A DNA stretch of 64,000 bases from Caulobacteraceae bacterium (GCA_947475415.1 CANJLH010000001.1:310001-374000); one strand, 5' to 3'. Shown: positions 54,384-63,704, numbered from the stretch's first letter. Notes: generated from the letters alone by a model not told the origin. Numbers and translations are program-made.

Positions 54384-55169
54384 TCAGAGCGCGAAGGTGA
54401 AGCCGCCGTTGACCGGGTAGTTCTGGCCAGTGATCCAGGGGCTGGCGTCGGAGGCCAGCAGCAGAACCACCGCCGCCACGTCGGAGGGTTTTCCCTGACG
54501 GCGGATCACGTAGCGCTTCATCATTTCCTTGATCAGCGCTGCGCCTTCCGGCGTGGGCTCGTGACCTTCGCGGCCCATGGTCGAGAGCGAAATGGTGTTG
54601 GCGGTGACTCCGTGGCGGCCCAGGGAACGAGCCAGCGCGCGGGAGAAGCCGGCGGCGCCGGCCTTGGCGGCGGAATAGGCCTCGTGACCCTGCTCCCCTG
54701 CCCGGCCCGCGTCGGAGACGATGGTGACCATCCGGCCCCATTTGCGGTCGACCATGCCGCCGATAAAGGCCCGCGCGCAGTTCATCGGGCCGAACAGATT
54801 GACATGGAAATAGCGGTCCCACTCAGCGGAATCGGAGGTCCAGAAGTCGATCCTGGGCATGTCGGCGTCAGGGCCGGCGTTGCCGGCGTTGTTGACCAGG
54901 ATATCGACGGGGCCGAGCGCCTTTTCAATCTCGGCGGCCATCTTCCCCACCGATGCGGCGTCGCCCACATCGGCCTGCACAGCGATCGCCTTACCGCCCG
55001 CCGCCTCAATCTCCGCCACGACGGCGCGGGCGCGCTCGATGACGAAGTCGTTCACCGCCACCTTGGCGCCGTGATCGGCCAGGGTGCGGGCGATCTCGCG
55101 GCCGACGCCCTGGCCGGCCCCGGTGACGATGGCGACCTTGCCGGTCAGATCGAAAGTGAATTTGGTCAT
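54384..55169 (-). CDS. SDR family oxidoreductase
   Basis: A short-chain dehydrogenase of 261 residues. It has TGAGQGVGREIA, DVGDA, NNAGNAG and YSAAKAGAAGFSRALA, with the catalytic Tyr and Lys. The catalytic Ser is in IVSDAG. It resembles 3-hydroxyacyl-CoA or similar dehydrogenases; the specific substrate is unknown. The CaiB/BaiF gene lies 30 bases downstream of its start region on the same strand, and the ligase lies just beyond its stop. Confidence 0.88.
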   Translation of the reverse strand: MTKFTFDLTGKVAIVTGAGQGVGREIARTLADHGAKVAVNDFVIERARAVVAEIEAAGGKAIAVQADVGDAASVGKMAAEIEKALGPVDILVNNAGNAGPDADMPRIDFWTSDSAEWDRYFHVNLFGPMNCARAFIGGMVDRKWGRMVTIVSDAGRAGEQGHEAYSAAKAGAAGFSRALARSLGRHGVTANTISLSTMGREGHEPTPEGAALIKEMMKRYVIRRQGKPSDVAAVVLLLASDASPWITGQNYPVNGGFTFAL

Positions 55170-55199
55170 GTTCCCGTCCCCATAATTACCGACTGTTCG

Positions 55200-56324
55200 T
55201 TAAATCACTTTTTCGGCGCGCAGGCCGGCGATCTCGTCGGGCGAGAAACCCGCCGCGCCCAGAACCTCATCGGTGTGTTGGCCCACCACGGGCGGCGCGT
55301 CCAGAGCGCTTCCGGTGCGCGCGCCGTCTGCATTGATCAGACGGATAGGATTTGCCGGCGTGGGCTGGCCCGCCACCTCCACCACGCCGCCGCGGGCGAC
55401 GATGTGCGGATCCGAAAGAATGTCGGCGCCGGCGTTGACCGCATTCACCGCCGCGCCCAGGGGTCCGAGCTTGGCCACCCACTCCGCGGCCGGCCGGGTG
55501 GCGAAGATCGCCGACAAGCGATCGGCTACGGCCTGGGCCTCTTCGCCCTTAAGGCCGCGCTTTTCGGCCAGGTCCGGCGCGCCCAGCCCCTCGCAGAGCG
55601 CCCCCCAGGTGCGCGGTTCAGCCGCCGCCACTGTGACAAAACGGCCGTCGCCGCATTGATAGAGCCTCCGGTCAGGGGTGGCCGTTATGCCGCCAAAGCC
55701 GTCCTTGAGGGCGCCGGGCGCCCCGGCCAGCAGCCAGGTGGAGGCCTCCGACAGGCTGATATCGACCTGACAACCCCGGCCGGTTTTGCCGCGCTCCAGC
55801 AGGGCGGCGAGGATTGCGCTGACCGCCGCCATCGCCCCCAACGGTACGGAAATCATTGCACCTGGATGCCAGGGCAGGCTCGGGTTCAGGGCCGACATCA
55901 GGCCGGAATGCCCGAGATAAGAGAGGTCGTGGCCGGCCCATTCGGCGTTGGGTCCGTCCTGACCGAAGCCGGAGATGGAGCACCAGATTAGCCGCGGCGC
56001 GGCGATCTGCGCCTGCGGCCAGCCGAAGCCGCGGGCGGCCATGGAGCCGGGCTTGGCGTTCTCCACCAGCACGTCGGCGGATTTCGCCAGGCGCATGAGC
56101 ACCTCATTGGCCCGGGCGTGGCGCTGATCCAGGGTGATCGAGCGCTTGCCGCGGCTGAGCGCAACCTGGCCGATCACCAGGCTGGGCTGGCCGGCCTGGG
56201 CCGGACTTTCCACCCGTATGACCTCGGCGCCAAGGTCGGCGAGCTGGACGGTGCAGTAGCCGCCGGGCGGCAACAGGGTGAGGTCGAGGACCTTGAGGCC
56301 CTTCAGCGGTTGAATCTGGGTCAT
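55200..56324 (-). CDS. CaiB/BaiF (class III) CoA-transferase family protein
   Basis: A 374-residue CoA-transferase of the racemase/AMACR-like group: GLKVLDLTLLPPGGYCTVQLADLGAEVIRVE (two pieces) and RGKRSITLDQ. The conserved Asp is in GCQVDISLSEAS (about residue 170). VGQHTDEVL near the end is typical. ATG 56324 is chosen; GTG 56333 is possible. It is at the start of the minus-strand run and probably acts in the same pathway as the ligase and SDRs. Confidence 0.88.
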   Translation of the reverse strand: MTQIQPLKGLKVLDLTLLPPGGYCTVQLADLGAEVIRVESPAQAGQPSLVIGQVALSRGKRSITLDQRHARANEVLMRLAKSADVLVENAKPGSMAARGFGWPQAQIAAPRLIWCSISGFGQDGPNAEWAGHDLSYLGHSGLMSALNPSLPWHPGAMISVPLGAMAAVSAILAALLERGKTGRGCQVDISLSEASTWLLAGAPGALKDGFGGITATPDRRLYQCGDGRFVTVAAAEPRTWGALCEGLGAPDLAEKRGLKGEEAQAVADRLSAIFATRPAAEWVAKLGPLGAAVNAVNAGADILSDPHIVARGGVVEVAGQPTPANPIRLINADGARTGSALDAPPVVGQHTDEVLGAAGFSPDEIAGLRAEKVI

Positions 56325-56427
56325 AGCCGCCACTTTAGCCGCAACTGCACGCCCGCGTCACGGCGCCCGTTGCGGCGCCCCCGCCGGTCGCCCTATAGCG
56401 AAGGGTGAAGGAACGGGAGGCTGAGGC

Positions 56428-57204
56428 ATGAGCGAGCGGGTGATTCCCCTGGAAGGCGGCCGCAATTTCCGCGACCTCGGCGGCTACGCCGGCGCCGGCG
56501 GCGGCATGGTGAAATGGGGCCGCCTGTTCCGGTCCGGCTCCATGGCCCATCTAACGTCGGCCGATTTCACGCGCCTGAACGCGCTTGGGATCGCGGTGGT
56601 GTGCGACTTCCGATCCAATCCCGAGCGTGAGTCCGAGCCGACGGTCTGGCGGGGGGGGGCGCCAACCATGGTCGCGCGTGATCACTCGACGCCGGGGTCG
56701 CATATCCGCACCGCGCTGAAGGATCCGAACCGCTCGGCCCACACAATGCGTCAGGCGATGCGGCGGTTCTATTTCGACATCGCCTATGATCAGGCGCCGG
56801 TTTATCGGCAGATGTTCGCCCATATGCTGAGCGGAAACACGCCGCTGGTGTTCAATTGCTCGGCGGGCAAGGACCGCACGGGCATCGCCGCGGCGTTGAT
56901 CCTCTCGGTTCTGGGGGTGTCGCAGGAAGACATCCTCGCCGATTACGCGATGTCGGAAACTCTGGTCGACTATCACGCCCTCACCGTGGCGACGGACAAC
57001 ACCCAGGCCGCCACGGGCTTTTCCGGGCTCAATGGCATCCCGCGCGAGTTGACCGGGCCGCTATTGCGGTCTGACCCGGATTATCTGGTCTGGGCGCTGG
57101 AAGACATCGCGGGCCGCGACGGTTCCCTGCCGGCCTACCTGGAAACCCACCTCGGCGTCGGCGCGGCCGAAACCGAGCGCCTGCGCCAGGTCCTGCTGGA
57201 ATAG
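56428..57204 (+). CDS. Tyrosine-protein phosphatase (Y_phosphatase3-type)
   Basis: A 258-residue protein with the phosphatase P-loop NCSAGKDRTG (Cys144, Arg150) and the family N-terminus EGGRNFRDLGGY. The FRSGSMAHLT segment is also typical. It has a run of nine G bases at 56651-56659 (about residue 75), where slippage would shift the frame. Start ATG 56428 (GGGAGG upstream). Its substrates are unknown; phosphotyrosine, phosphoserine or phosphoinositides are possible for this family. Confidence 0.88.
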   Translation: MSERVIPLEGGRNFRDLGGYAGAGGGMVKWGRLFRSGSMAHLTSADFTRLNALGIAVVCDFRSNPERESEPTVWRGGAPTMVARDHSTPGSHIRTALKDPNRSAHTMRQAMRRFYFDIAYDQAPVYRQMFAHMLSGNTPLVFNCSAGKDRTGIAAALILSVLGVSQEDILADYAMSETLVDYHALTVATDNTQAATGFSGLNGIPRELTGPLLRSDPDYLVWALEDIAGRDGSLPAYLETHLGVGAAETERLRQVLLE

Positions 57205-57257
57205 GTGCTAATTTGTTGCGCCCGGCGGGCGCTTCAAGCGGATTCCACTTGATGCCG

Positions 57258-58160
57258 TCACGCTCTGAACGCCAGCGGCGCGCCGGGGCGAGGCCAGCGG
57301 GTCTTGATCAGGGTTCCACCGGCGCCCCCGGTGATCCAGACATCGCGCATGTCGGCGCCGCCGAAGCACAGATTGGTGGGCATTGGGTCGGGAACGGCGA
57401 CGTTTTCGGTCAGGCCGTCCGGGGTGATGATGCAGATCCGCTGCGGAGCGCTGGCCACGCAGATGCGGCCAGACGCCTCGACGGCCATGGAATCCAGCCC
57501 GGCGAGGTCGGTCTGGCGGCCCACCGTGCGGCCGGTCCAGGCGGGAACCTCGGCCATCTGCAACTGGCCCGGTCCGGCCAGCTCACAGCCCCAGACGCTG
57601 CCGGCGATGGAGTCGGCCACATAGACCGCGCCTCCGTCGGGTGAGAGACCGACGCCATTGGGCAGGGCCAGGTGCGACTGGATCCGCGTCACCCGGGACC
57701 CATCGGGCTGGGCGTAATAGAGCGCGCCCCATTCCTTGTATTCCGGCAGACGGTGGCCCGAATCGGTGAACCAGAACCCGCCAGTCGCATCGAAGACGAT
57801 GTCATTGGGGCCGCTGAACGGCGCGCCATCACAAGCGGCGTAGAGCACCTCGACCTTGCCGGTGCGCAGGTCCACCCGCTGGATCGACCCGCCGGCATAG
57901 GCCTTGGCCCGCCCGTAATGGGTCAGCCGGCCTTGCGCCCATTCCATGTCCAGGCCGCCGTTGTTGCAGACATAGACCGCGCCGTCCGGGCCAATGGCCG
58001 CGCCGTTGGGGCCGCCACCCAGGTTCGCGACCACCTGCCTGGCGCCGTCGGCCCGCACGCGGGTGAGGGTCTTGCCCATCACCTCGACCACCAGCACCGA
58101 GCCGTCGTCGAGGACGATCGGACCTTCGGGCACATTCAGGCCCTCCGCCACCACCTGCAT
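57258..58160 (-). CDS. SMP-30/gluconolactonase family protein
   Basis: A six-bladed beta-propeller of 300 residues: VAEGLNVPEGPIVLDDGSVLVVE, FSGPNDIVFDATGGFWFTDSG and ALPNGVGLSPDGGAVYVADS. The metal-binding Glu, Asn and Asp of lactonases appear in EGP, GPND and NGVG. ATG 58160 is chosen because GGGAG lies about nine bases before it; ATG 58187 in frame lacks one. It may hydrolyse a lactone in the nearby pathway. The next gene (CoA-transferase) is divergent. Confidence 0.85.
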   Translation of the reverse strand: MQVVAEGLNVPEGPIVLDDGSVLVVEVMGKTLTRVRADGARQVVANLGGGPNGAAIGPDGAVYVCNNGGLDMEWAQGRLTHYGRAKAYAGGSIQRVDLRTGKVEVLYAACDGAPFSGPNDIVFDATGGFWFTDSGHRLPEYKEWGALYYAQPDGSRVTRIQSHLALPNGVGLSPDGGAVYVADSIAGSVWGCELAGPGQLQMAEVPAWTGRTVGRQTDLAGLDSMAVEASGRICVASAPQRICIITPDGLTENVAVPDPMPTNLCFGGADMRDVWITGGAGGTLIKTRWPRPGAPLAFRA

Positions 58161-58276
58161 GGACTGACTCCCTTTCGCGGTCAGCATAGGCTCGGCGCCG
58201 GCCGCTCTTCCAGAACTGATGTAGTTTCGATAATGCGTGTGGCCGCGCCTGTTGGACGCGCAATGGAAGGGACATC

Positions 58277-59497
58277 ATGGGCAAGCCGCTGGAAGGCATC
58301 AAGGTCATCGAAGTGTCGATGTGGGCGATGGTGCCCTCAGCCGGCGCCGTACTGTCGGACATGGGCGCGACGGTAATTAAGATCGAGCCCCCGTCGGGCG
58401 ATCCCATCCGCCAGCTCAACGCCGGCGGCATCGGTCCCGGAACGGCGGGCTTCAGCTCCAGCTTCATGTACGAGATCTACAATCGCGGCAAACGCAGCGT
58501 GACCATGGACCTCAACGTTGAGGGCGCTGTCGAGGTCCTGCACAAGATGCTGGAGGGCGCCGACGTGTTCCTGACCAGCCTGCTGCCCGGCGCCCGGCGC
58601 AAGCTGAAGATCGATATCCCCGACATCACCGGCCGCCACCCCAACGTCATCTACGCCGTGGGCACCGGTCAGGGCGCGCACGGCCCTGACGCGGAGAAGG
58701 GCGGCTATGACTCCATCTCCTTCTGGGCCCGGTCTGGCGTCGCGTCGGCGGTGACACCCAACGACCTGCCCTACCCTTTGGGCATGCCGGGCGGCGCTTT
58801 CGGCGACGGCATGACAGGGGCGATCTTCGCCGGCGGCATCTGCGCGGCCATCGCGCAACGCGAACGCACCGGTAAGGCCTCCATCGTCGACGGTTGCCTG
58901 CTGGCTACCGGTATGTGGTCGATGCAGCCGGGCATCACTGGCTGTTCGCTGGTCGGTTGGGAGGAAATGCCCAAGGCCGGGCGCACCATGATGCCCAACC
59001 CGCTTGTCAACAACTACAAGACCTCCGATGGCCGCTACCTGGCCCTTTGCATGCTGCAGGGCCAACGCTATTGGCCGGGCTTCTGCACGGCGATCGGGCA
59101 TCCGGAATTGATCAATGACCCGCGCTTCGCCACCGACGCGGATCGGGCCGCCAACATCACGGAGTGCATCGGGGCCATTGACGCCATCTTCGCCACCAAG
59201 ACCCTGGCGGAATGGCGGCCGATCCTGCTCAGCCAGGATGGTCAGTGGGACACCGTGCAGAAGGTTGGCGAATTGGCCCGGGACGCCGATGCGGTGGCCA
59301 ACGGGTTCGTCCAAGAGGTCGACTATGGCGACGGACGCAAGCTGACCATGGTTTCCACGCCTGTGCAGTTCGACCGCAAACCGCTGAAGACTGGCCCGGC
59401 GCCGGAAATGGGCCAGCACAATGATGAGGTGCTGGCGGAGCTAGGCCTGTCGGAGGACGAGATCATCGACCTGAAAGTGGCCGGCATCATCTATTGA
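58277..59497 (+). CDS. CaiB/BaiF (class III) CoA-transferase family protein
   Basis: A 406-residue CoA-transferase: LEGIKVIEVSMWAMVPSAGAVLSD (two pieces), MGATVIKIEPPSGDPIR and YNRGKRSVTMDLN. The Asp of GKASIVDGCLLATGMW fits the catalytic position. The end GQHNDEVLAELG is typical. ATG 58277 is preceded by GAAGGGA. It shares about the same length as the 6.7 kb paralogue but differs in sequence. The substrate is unknown. Confidence 0.9.
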   Translation: MGKPLEGIKVIEVSMWAMVPSAGAVLSDMGATVIKIEPPSGDPIRQLNAGGIGPGTAGFSSSFMYEIYNRGKRSVTMDLNVEGAVEVLHKMLEGADVFLTSLLPGARRKLKIDIPDITGRHPNVIYAVGTGQGAHGPDAEKGGYDSISFWARSGVASAVTPNDLPYPLGMPGGAFGDGMTGAIFAGGICAAIAQRERTGKASIVDGCLLATGMWSMQPGITGCSLVGWEEMPKAGRTMMPNPLVNNYKTSDGRYLALCMLQGQRYWPGFCTAIGHPELINDPRFATDADRAANITECIGAIDAIFATKTLAEWRPILLSQDGQWDTVQKVGELARDADAVANGFVQEVDYGDGRKLTMVSTPVQFDRKPLKTGPAPEMGQHNDEVLAELGLSEDEIIDLKVAGIIY

Positions 59498-59661
59498 AGC
59501 GGCCCGATTTCGGGGGAACGGTCCCATTTTCGCACAGCAGATGCGACAATTTTTCCGGAAAGGTTTCGTTAACCACGCTTAGAAACGATTTGTTAACCTT
59601 CTGAGTTCGTCGTATTCGCGGGGAAAGCTGGGGCCGGGCGAATCCAGAATGGAGTTCGCCG

Positions 59662-59823
59662 ATGTATCAGGCGCGTGAGTTGGTCTGGGGTGCGTTACCG
59701 CGGCGGCAACGCCGACTGAACCGCAGTTCGCTGCGGTCTCAGCGTGGTGTCGCGGCCATTTTTGTTTCGACGTTGTGCGGCCTTGGCGTTTTGGTCGCAT
59801 ATGTGAGCCTGGCGCCGCTCTGA
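59662..59823 (+). CDS. Small single-pass membrane protein
   Basis: A 53-residue frame with GGAG eight bases before the ATG. A basic N-terminal half (ALPRRQRRLNRSSLRSQRG) is followed by one hydrophobic segment (VAAIFVSTLCGLGVLVAYVS, residues about 30-49). This positive-inside pattern is that of an inner-membrane small protein. It was too short for an ORF search and has no recognised family. A half CtrA-like TTAACC lies 70-95 bases upstream. It stands alone between the CoA-transferase and the LLM gene. Confidence 0.55.
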   Translation: MYQARELVWGALPRRQRRLNRSSLRSQRGVAAIFVSTLCGLGVLVAYVSLAPL

Positions 59824-60005
59824 TCGCGCATGGGACGAGGCCAGCTTGGCCTCGATTCCCCCCATAGGCGAAGACCATCCTCAATTGTCGCAGACTGTGA
59901 CGCGGGAGTGACGCTCAACCCGTTGCGCGTCGCGCGCGCATAACAATTCTCCCGCATCGCTCAGGGAGGCAGCTTCCTGGGTGAATATGAGGATTCCAAG
60001 GGGGG

Positions 60006-60125
60006 ATGCAGCTGGCGATCGGCGCCGTCCATGAGCTGACTCGGATCACGCCGGGCCTCAACGTCACCCAGTCGGTCAATTCGCCCCAGCCGACGAACCG
60101 CGGCTGGAAGATCGAGGTCGCTTGA
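60006..60125 (+). other. Short open frame, possible gene remnant
   Basis: A 39-codon frame (ending TNRGWKIEVA) that stops 15 bases before the LLM gene. It has protein-like composition, but no ribosome-binding site at normal spacing and an in-frame stop just upstream. It may be the 3' end of a deleted gene. No family is recognised. Confidence 0.3.
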
Positions 60126-60140
60126 TGCAGACTATCGCTT

Positions 60141-61016
60141 ATGAAGTTCATCCTCGCGCTCAACGCCATCGGCACCCGCACCGAGGATCTGGTGGCGTTG
60201 TCCCGAGCGGCAGAGGCCGCCGGGTTCGACGGGGTGATGCTGGGCGACCATGTGGTGATGCCAGCGGCGATCGCCTCCGACACCGGATACACCAAGACCG
60301 GCGCCTCGCCGATGGGGTTGCAGACCCCCTGGCCGGAGTGCCTGAGCGCCATGGCCTACCTGCTGGGCGCAACCAGCCGTATCCGACTGATCGCCAGCGT
60401 GCTGGTGTTGCCCATGCGCCACCCGCTGATCGTCGCCAAGAGCGTGCAGACCATGCAGATCATGTCGGGGGGCCGCGTGGTTCTGGGCGTGGGCGCCGGC
60501 TGGCTGGCCGAAGAGTTCCAGGCCCTGGGCGTCCCGTTCGCCGGCCGCGGCCGGCGCACCGATGAGGCCATCCAGATCCTGCGGCGGCTAGGCGCCAGCG
60601 GCCAGGTTGAGTGGAAGAGCGATTCCTACGACATCCCGCTGGTCTCGGCCCTGCCGATCCCCGAACACCCCGTTCCGATTTATGTGGGCGGCGACAGCGA
60701 GGCGGCGTTAAGGCGCGCGGCGCGGCTGGGCGACGGCTACCTGACCACGCTGAGGACCCGGGCCAGTTTGCAGAAGCGCATCGCCCGGCTGAGCACGCTG
60801 CGCGCAGAGGCCGGAACGACGGACCGGCCGTTCGAGTTCATCGGCGTGCCCGCCGACGCGGTGACCCCGGAGGATTTCGCCGCCCTGGGCGAGGACGGCG
60901 TGGACGCCTGCGCAGTCATGGCCTGGCAGGCGGCCTACGAGAAAACCGATCCGCCGCTATCCCGAAAACTCGACGGGATAGCGGCGTTCGGCGAGCGCAT
61001 CATCAGCGCTCTCTAG
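60141..61016 (+). CDS. LLM-class (luciferase-like) oxidoreductase
   Basis: A 291-residue alpha/beta-barrel flavin- or F420-dependent enzyme: SRAAEAAGFDGVMLGDHV, RIRLIASVLVLPMRHPLIVAKSV (two pieces) and SGGRVVLGVGAGWLAEEF. The IYVGGDSEAALRRAARLGDGYL segment is the family C-terminal signature. The layout follows F420-dependent enzymes of mycobacterial type, but FMN is more likely here. The substrate is unknown. Start ATG 60141. Confidence 0.87.
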   Translation: MKFILALNAIGTRTEDLVALSRAAEAAGFDGVMLGDHVVMPAAIASDTGYTKTGASPMGLQTPWPECLSAMAYLLGATSRIRLIASVLVLPMRHPLIVAKSVQTMQIMSGGRVVLGVGAGWLAEEFQALGVPFAGRGRRTDEAIQILRRLGASGQVEWKSDSYDIPLVSALPIPEHPVPIYVGGDSEAALRRAARLGDGYLTTLRTRASLQKRIARLSTLRAEAGTTDRPFEFIGVPADAVTPEDFAALGEDGVDACAVMAWQAAYEKTDPPLSRKLDGIAAFGERIISAL

Positions 61017-61039
61017 AGCCTGCAGCGGCCGGTCGCGGC

Positions 61040-61465
61040 CTAACGGCGGAATTGAAAGCCGTAACCGTAGCCGTACTCGCGGTCGTGGTTGTCGAACCGG
61101 ACCATGGCTGACAGGCGGTCGAGGCGCCGGTCGAGGTCGGCTCGCTCCCATCCGGACAGCCCATTGACCCGGTAGTCGTACGCAAGGCGGGCGATCTGGT
61201 GGGCTTCGCGCCGCAAATACGCCGCTTCGCGACGGGTGAGCTGGCCGGTCTGGACACCACGATCGATGCGCCAGGCGATGCGTTCCTGGCGTGCGTCTAT
61301 CGACATCCCACCGTCATGGCGGGCGTCGCCGCGCCAGCCCATGTCGCGGTCATTGGCGTAGCCTGCGTCGGGTTGATGATCCCAATGCGACTGCGCCGAG
61401 GCCGCACCGGCGGCCAGCACCAGAACCGAGGCGCCGATCAGGCTCGAAATCATATGCTTTTTCAT
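61040..61465 (-). CDS. Periplasmic protein, unknown function
   Basis: A 141-residue protein with a clear signal peptide (residues 1-25, MKKHMISSLIGASVLVLAAG, ending ASA-Q). The mature part is Asp-, Arg- and Tyr-rich with a helical segment QTGQLTRREAAYLRREAHQI and a second YDYRVNGLSGWERADLDRRL. The pattern repeats twice, as in small periplasmic proteins of Caulobacterales with paired Arg/Leu helices. The ATG 61465 is chosen over an in-frame start at 61495 because AGGAG lies eight bases before it. No function is assigned. Confidence 0.78.
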   Translation of the reverse strand: MKKHMISSLIGASVLVLAAGAASAQSHWDHQPDAGYANDRDMGWRGDARHDGGMSIDARQERIAWRIDRGVQTGQLTRREAAYLRREAHQIARLAYDYRVNGLSGWERADLDRRLDRLSAMVRFDNHDREYGYGYGFQFRR

Positions 61466-61625
61466 CACTGCACTCCTGTGCCCGCACCGCCCCACCGGGG
61501 CGGGGGTGGAACTCCTGGGACGCTTGGCGGAGGGCCCTATGCCTTCCTGCGGCGTCGTGTGGAGATAACCACGCAGCAGCTGACCCCAATCTGAGGACGG
61601 CGTTGGCTGGCGTTCAGGTCAGGGC

Positions 61626-63533
61626 TCAGGCCGCCGCCTGACCGGAGGTCGCAGCCTCGGTCAGGGCCCGGCTGATCGCATCGTAGAGCTTGGCGATCTC
61701 GATGGGTTTCGGCACGTGGCCGTCCATGCCCGCCGCCAGATACTCCTCCACCTGGTGGCTGAGCGCATTGGCGGTGAGGGCGATGATCGGAATGCGGCGG
61801 CGGCCGTCCTCGCGTTCCGCCATGCGGATCGCCCTGGCCGCGTCGATACCGTCCATCACCGGCATCTGGATATCCATCAGGATCAGGTCATATGCGCCAG
61901 TGCGCCAGGCCTCCACCGCCTGTTCCCCGTCGGCCACGATATCTATATCGAGCCCAAGCGAGCCCATCACAGCCGCCAGCACTTGCTGGTTGGTTGGGTT
62001 GTCCTCAGCAGCCAACAGGCGCAGGGCGCCTTCCTCGACTGCCTCGTCGGAAGCTTCGGGCAGGGTAGCCTCAACCGCGGTTCCGCGCTCCAGAGGCAGC
62101 ATCACCTTAAAGGTCGACCCCTCGCCTTCCCGGCTATCGACGCTTATCACGCCGTGCATCATCTGGGTCAGCTCACGGCAAATGGCCAGACCCAGGCCCG
62201 TGCCGCCGAACCGGCGCGTGGCCGAGTTGTCGGCCTGGGTGAACTTCTCGAACAGTGAGGGCAATTTTTCAGCGGGGATACCCACACCGGTGTCGCGCAC
62301 GGTCAGGCGCAGTCCGCCGCTTTCCGGATCGATATCTATGTCCGTGGTCACCGCGCCGCGGACCGTGAACTTGACCGCGTTGGACATCAGGTTGCCGACA
62401 ATCTGGCGCAAGCGGTCGGCGTCTCCGCGCCACCAGCCCGCCGCCGCCGGATCGACCGTGAGGCGGAAATCCAGGCCCTTACCCTGCGCCAGCACGGCGA
62501 AATTGGCGCGCGTTGAATCCAGAGCCGCCTCCAGATCAAAGTCATCCATCAGCAGAGTGAGCTTGCCGGCCTCGATCTTCGACAGGTCGAGCACGTCATT
62601 GAGCACCGCCAGCAGCAGCGAGCCGGACTGGCGGATCACATCCAGCCGCTCGCGCTGCAAGGGCGCCAGATCGCTGGTGGCCATGACTTCGGCCATCGCC
62701 AGCACGCCGTTCAGCGGGGTGCGGATCTCGTGGCTCATATTGGCCAGAAACTGGGTCTTGAGCACATTCGCCGCGTCGGCGGCGTCGCGCGCCTCAACAA
62801 GTTCGACCATGGCGCTGCGCAACGCCGAGTCGCGCTGGGCGAGAGTCTTGAGCAGGTTGTTGAAACTGTCGGTCAGGCTGCGGAACAGCTGATCGCGGGC
62901 CGTGACCTCCACCGGTTCGAAACTGCCCACCTTGGACACGTGGCGCATCGCCTCTGACAGTCGCTCCACCGGCGCGATAATTCGGTGGGCCATGCCACGG
63001 GCGAGAAACAGGGCGACCCCCACCCCACCGAAGAACAAAGCCGACGTTAGCGCGATGAACTGCGGCAACATCGCCGAGAGGCGTGGCGTTTCGGCCACAA
63101 TGGTCAGTTCGCCCAGGGCCGAGCCGGCGAGATTCACAGGCGCCCTGATCACATCCTCGTGTGCAGAGCGAACATGGTTAACGGCTCGCGAGTAAGTAGC
63201 AACCACTCGGCCATCGCGGTCGGTCAGGCGGGCGGAGATAACCTGCGGCGCATCTGCAAGCGCGCCCAACGCCAGCCTGGCGTTCTCGCGGGACCCGTCG
63301 GCAAAGGCAGACCCTGCGGTCGTCGCCGCCATCTGCGCAATGGATTGATTAGAAACGTGGTTTTGTTCCTTCGCGACCGCCCACTGCTGTAGCATGAAGG
63401 TCACGCAGGCGGCCACCAGGACCACAACTGTCGTGATGAGTCCGACGCCCGCGACCCGCGCATGGAACGGCGCATGCGGCGCTGGCCGATGCGGCGATCG
63501 CGGTCGCGGACGGACCTTTTCGGCGGCGGACAT
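61626..63533 (-). CDS. Hybrid sensor histidine kinase/response regulator
   Basis: A 635-residue membrane kinase. It has membrane segments at about 28-50 and 158-180, a periplasmic region of about 105 residues between them, a HAMP domain, then HisKA with His268 in NMSHEIRTPLNG. The ATPase domain has NLMSNAVKF, DTGVGIP and FGGTGLGLAI. The C-terminal receiver has phospho-acceptor Asp in LILMDIQMPVMDG and Lys in VPKP. Because phosphate must leave through a receiver, a phosphotransferase partner is needed; ChpT lies in this window but on distant DNA. Start ATG 63533 is chosen over 63602. Confidence 0.92.
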   Translation of the reverse strand: MSAAEKVRPRPRSPHRPAPHAPFHARVAGVGLITTVVVLVAACVTFMLQQWAVAKEQNHVSNQSIAQMAATTAGSAFADGSRENARLALGALADAPQVISARLTDRDGRVVATYSRAVNHVRSAHEDVIRAPVNLAGSALGELTIVAETPRLSAMLPQFIALTSALFFGGVGVALFLARGMAHRIIAPVERLSEAMRHVSKVGSFEPVEVTARDQLFRSLTDSFNNLLKTLAQRDSALRSAMVELVEARDAADAANVLKTQFLANMSHEIRTPLNGVLAMAEVMATSDLAPLQRERLDVIRQSGSLLLAVLNDVLDLSKIEAGKLTLLMDDFDLEAALDSTRANFAVLAQGKGLDFRLTVDPAAAGWWRGDADRLRQIVGNLMSNAVKFTVRGAVTTDIDIDPESGGLRLTVRDTGVGIPAEKLPSLFEKFTQADNSATRRFGGTGLGLAICRELTQMMHGVISVDSREGEGSTFKVMLPLERGTAVEATLPEASDEAVEEGALRLLAAEDNPTNQQVLAAVMGSLGLDIDIVADGEQAVEAWRTGAYDLILMDIQMPVMDGIDAARAIRMAEREDGRRRIPIIALTANALSHQVEEYLAAGMDGHVPKPIEIAKLYDAISRALTEAATSGQAAA

Positions 63534-63653
63534 ACACCCCTGATACGCGACTTCGCTTAACGCTTCGCTGCCCTGGAGGGGGATTTTAGGGCCAGAACAC
63601 AACTGACAGGCGATATTGTCTGGAAACGCACCCCAAAAGCGGGTGGACTAACC

Positions 63654-63668
63654 TTAACATTAGGTTTA
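63654..63668 (+). promoter_or_regulatory. CtrA-like box upstream of the right-edge gene
   Basis: TTAA at 63654-63657, seven bases, then TTTA at 63665-63668 match the CtrA consensus TTAA-N7-TTAA at seven of eight positions. It lies about 40 bases upstream of the start at 63705 and also upstream of the divergent hybrid kinase. The match is suggestive only. Confidence 0.4.
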
Positions 63669-63704
63669 TTTTCCTTGAACACTTTCTCAACCAAGAGGGG
63701 TTCC

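Noticed and set aside
59569..59600. TTAACC repeats as CtrA boxes before the small membrane protein
   Set aside because: Neither has a second TTAA half-site seven bases on, so the match is too weak to list.
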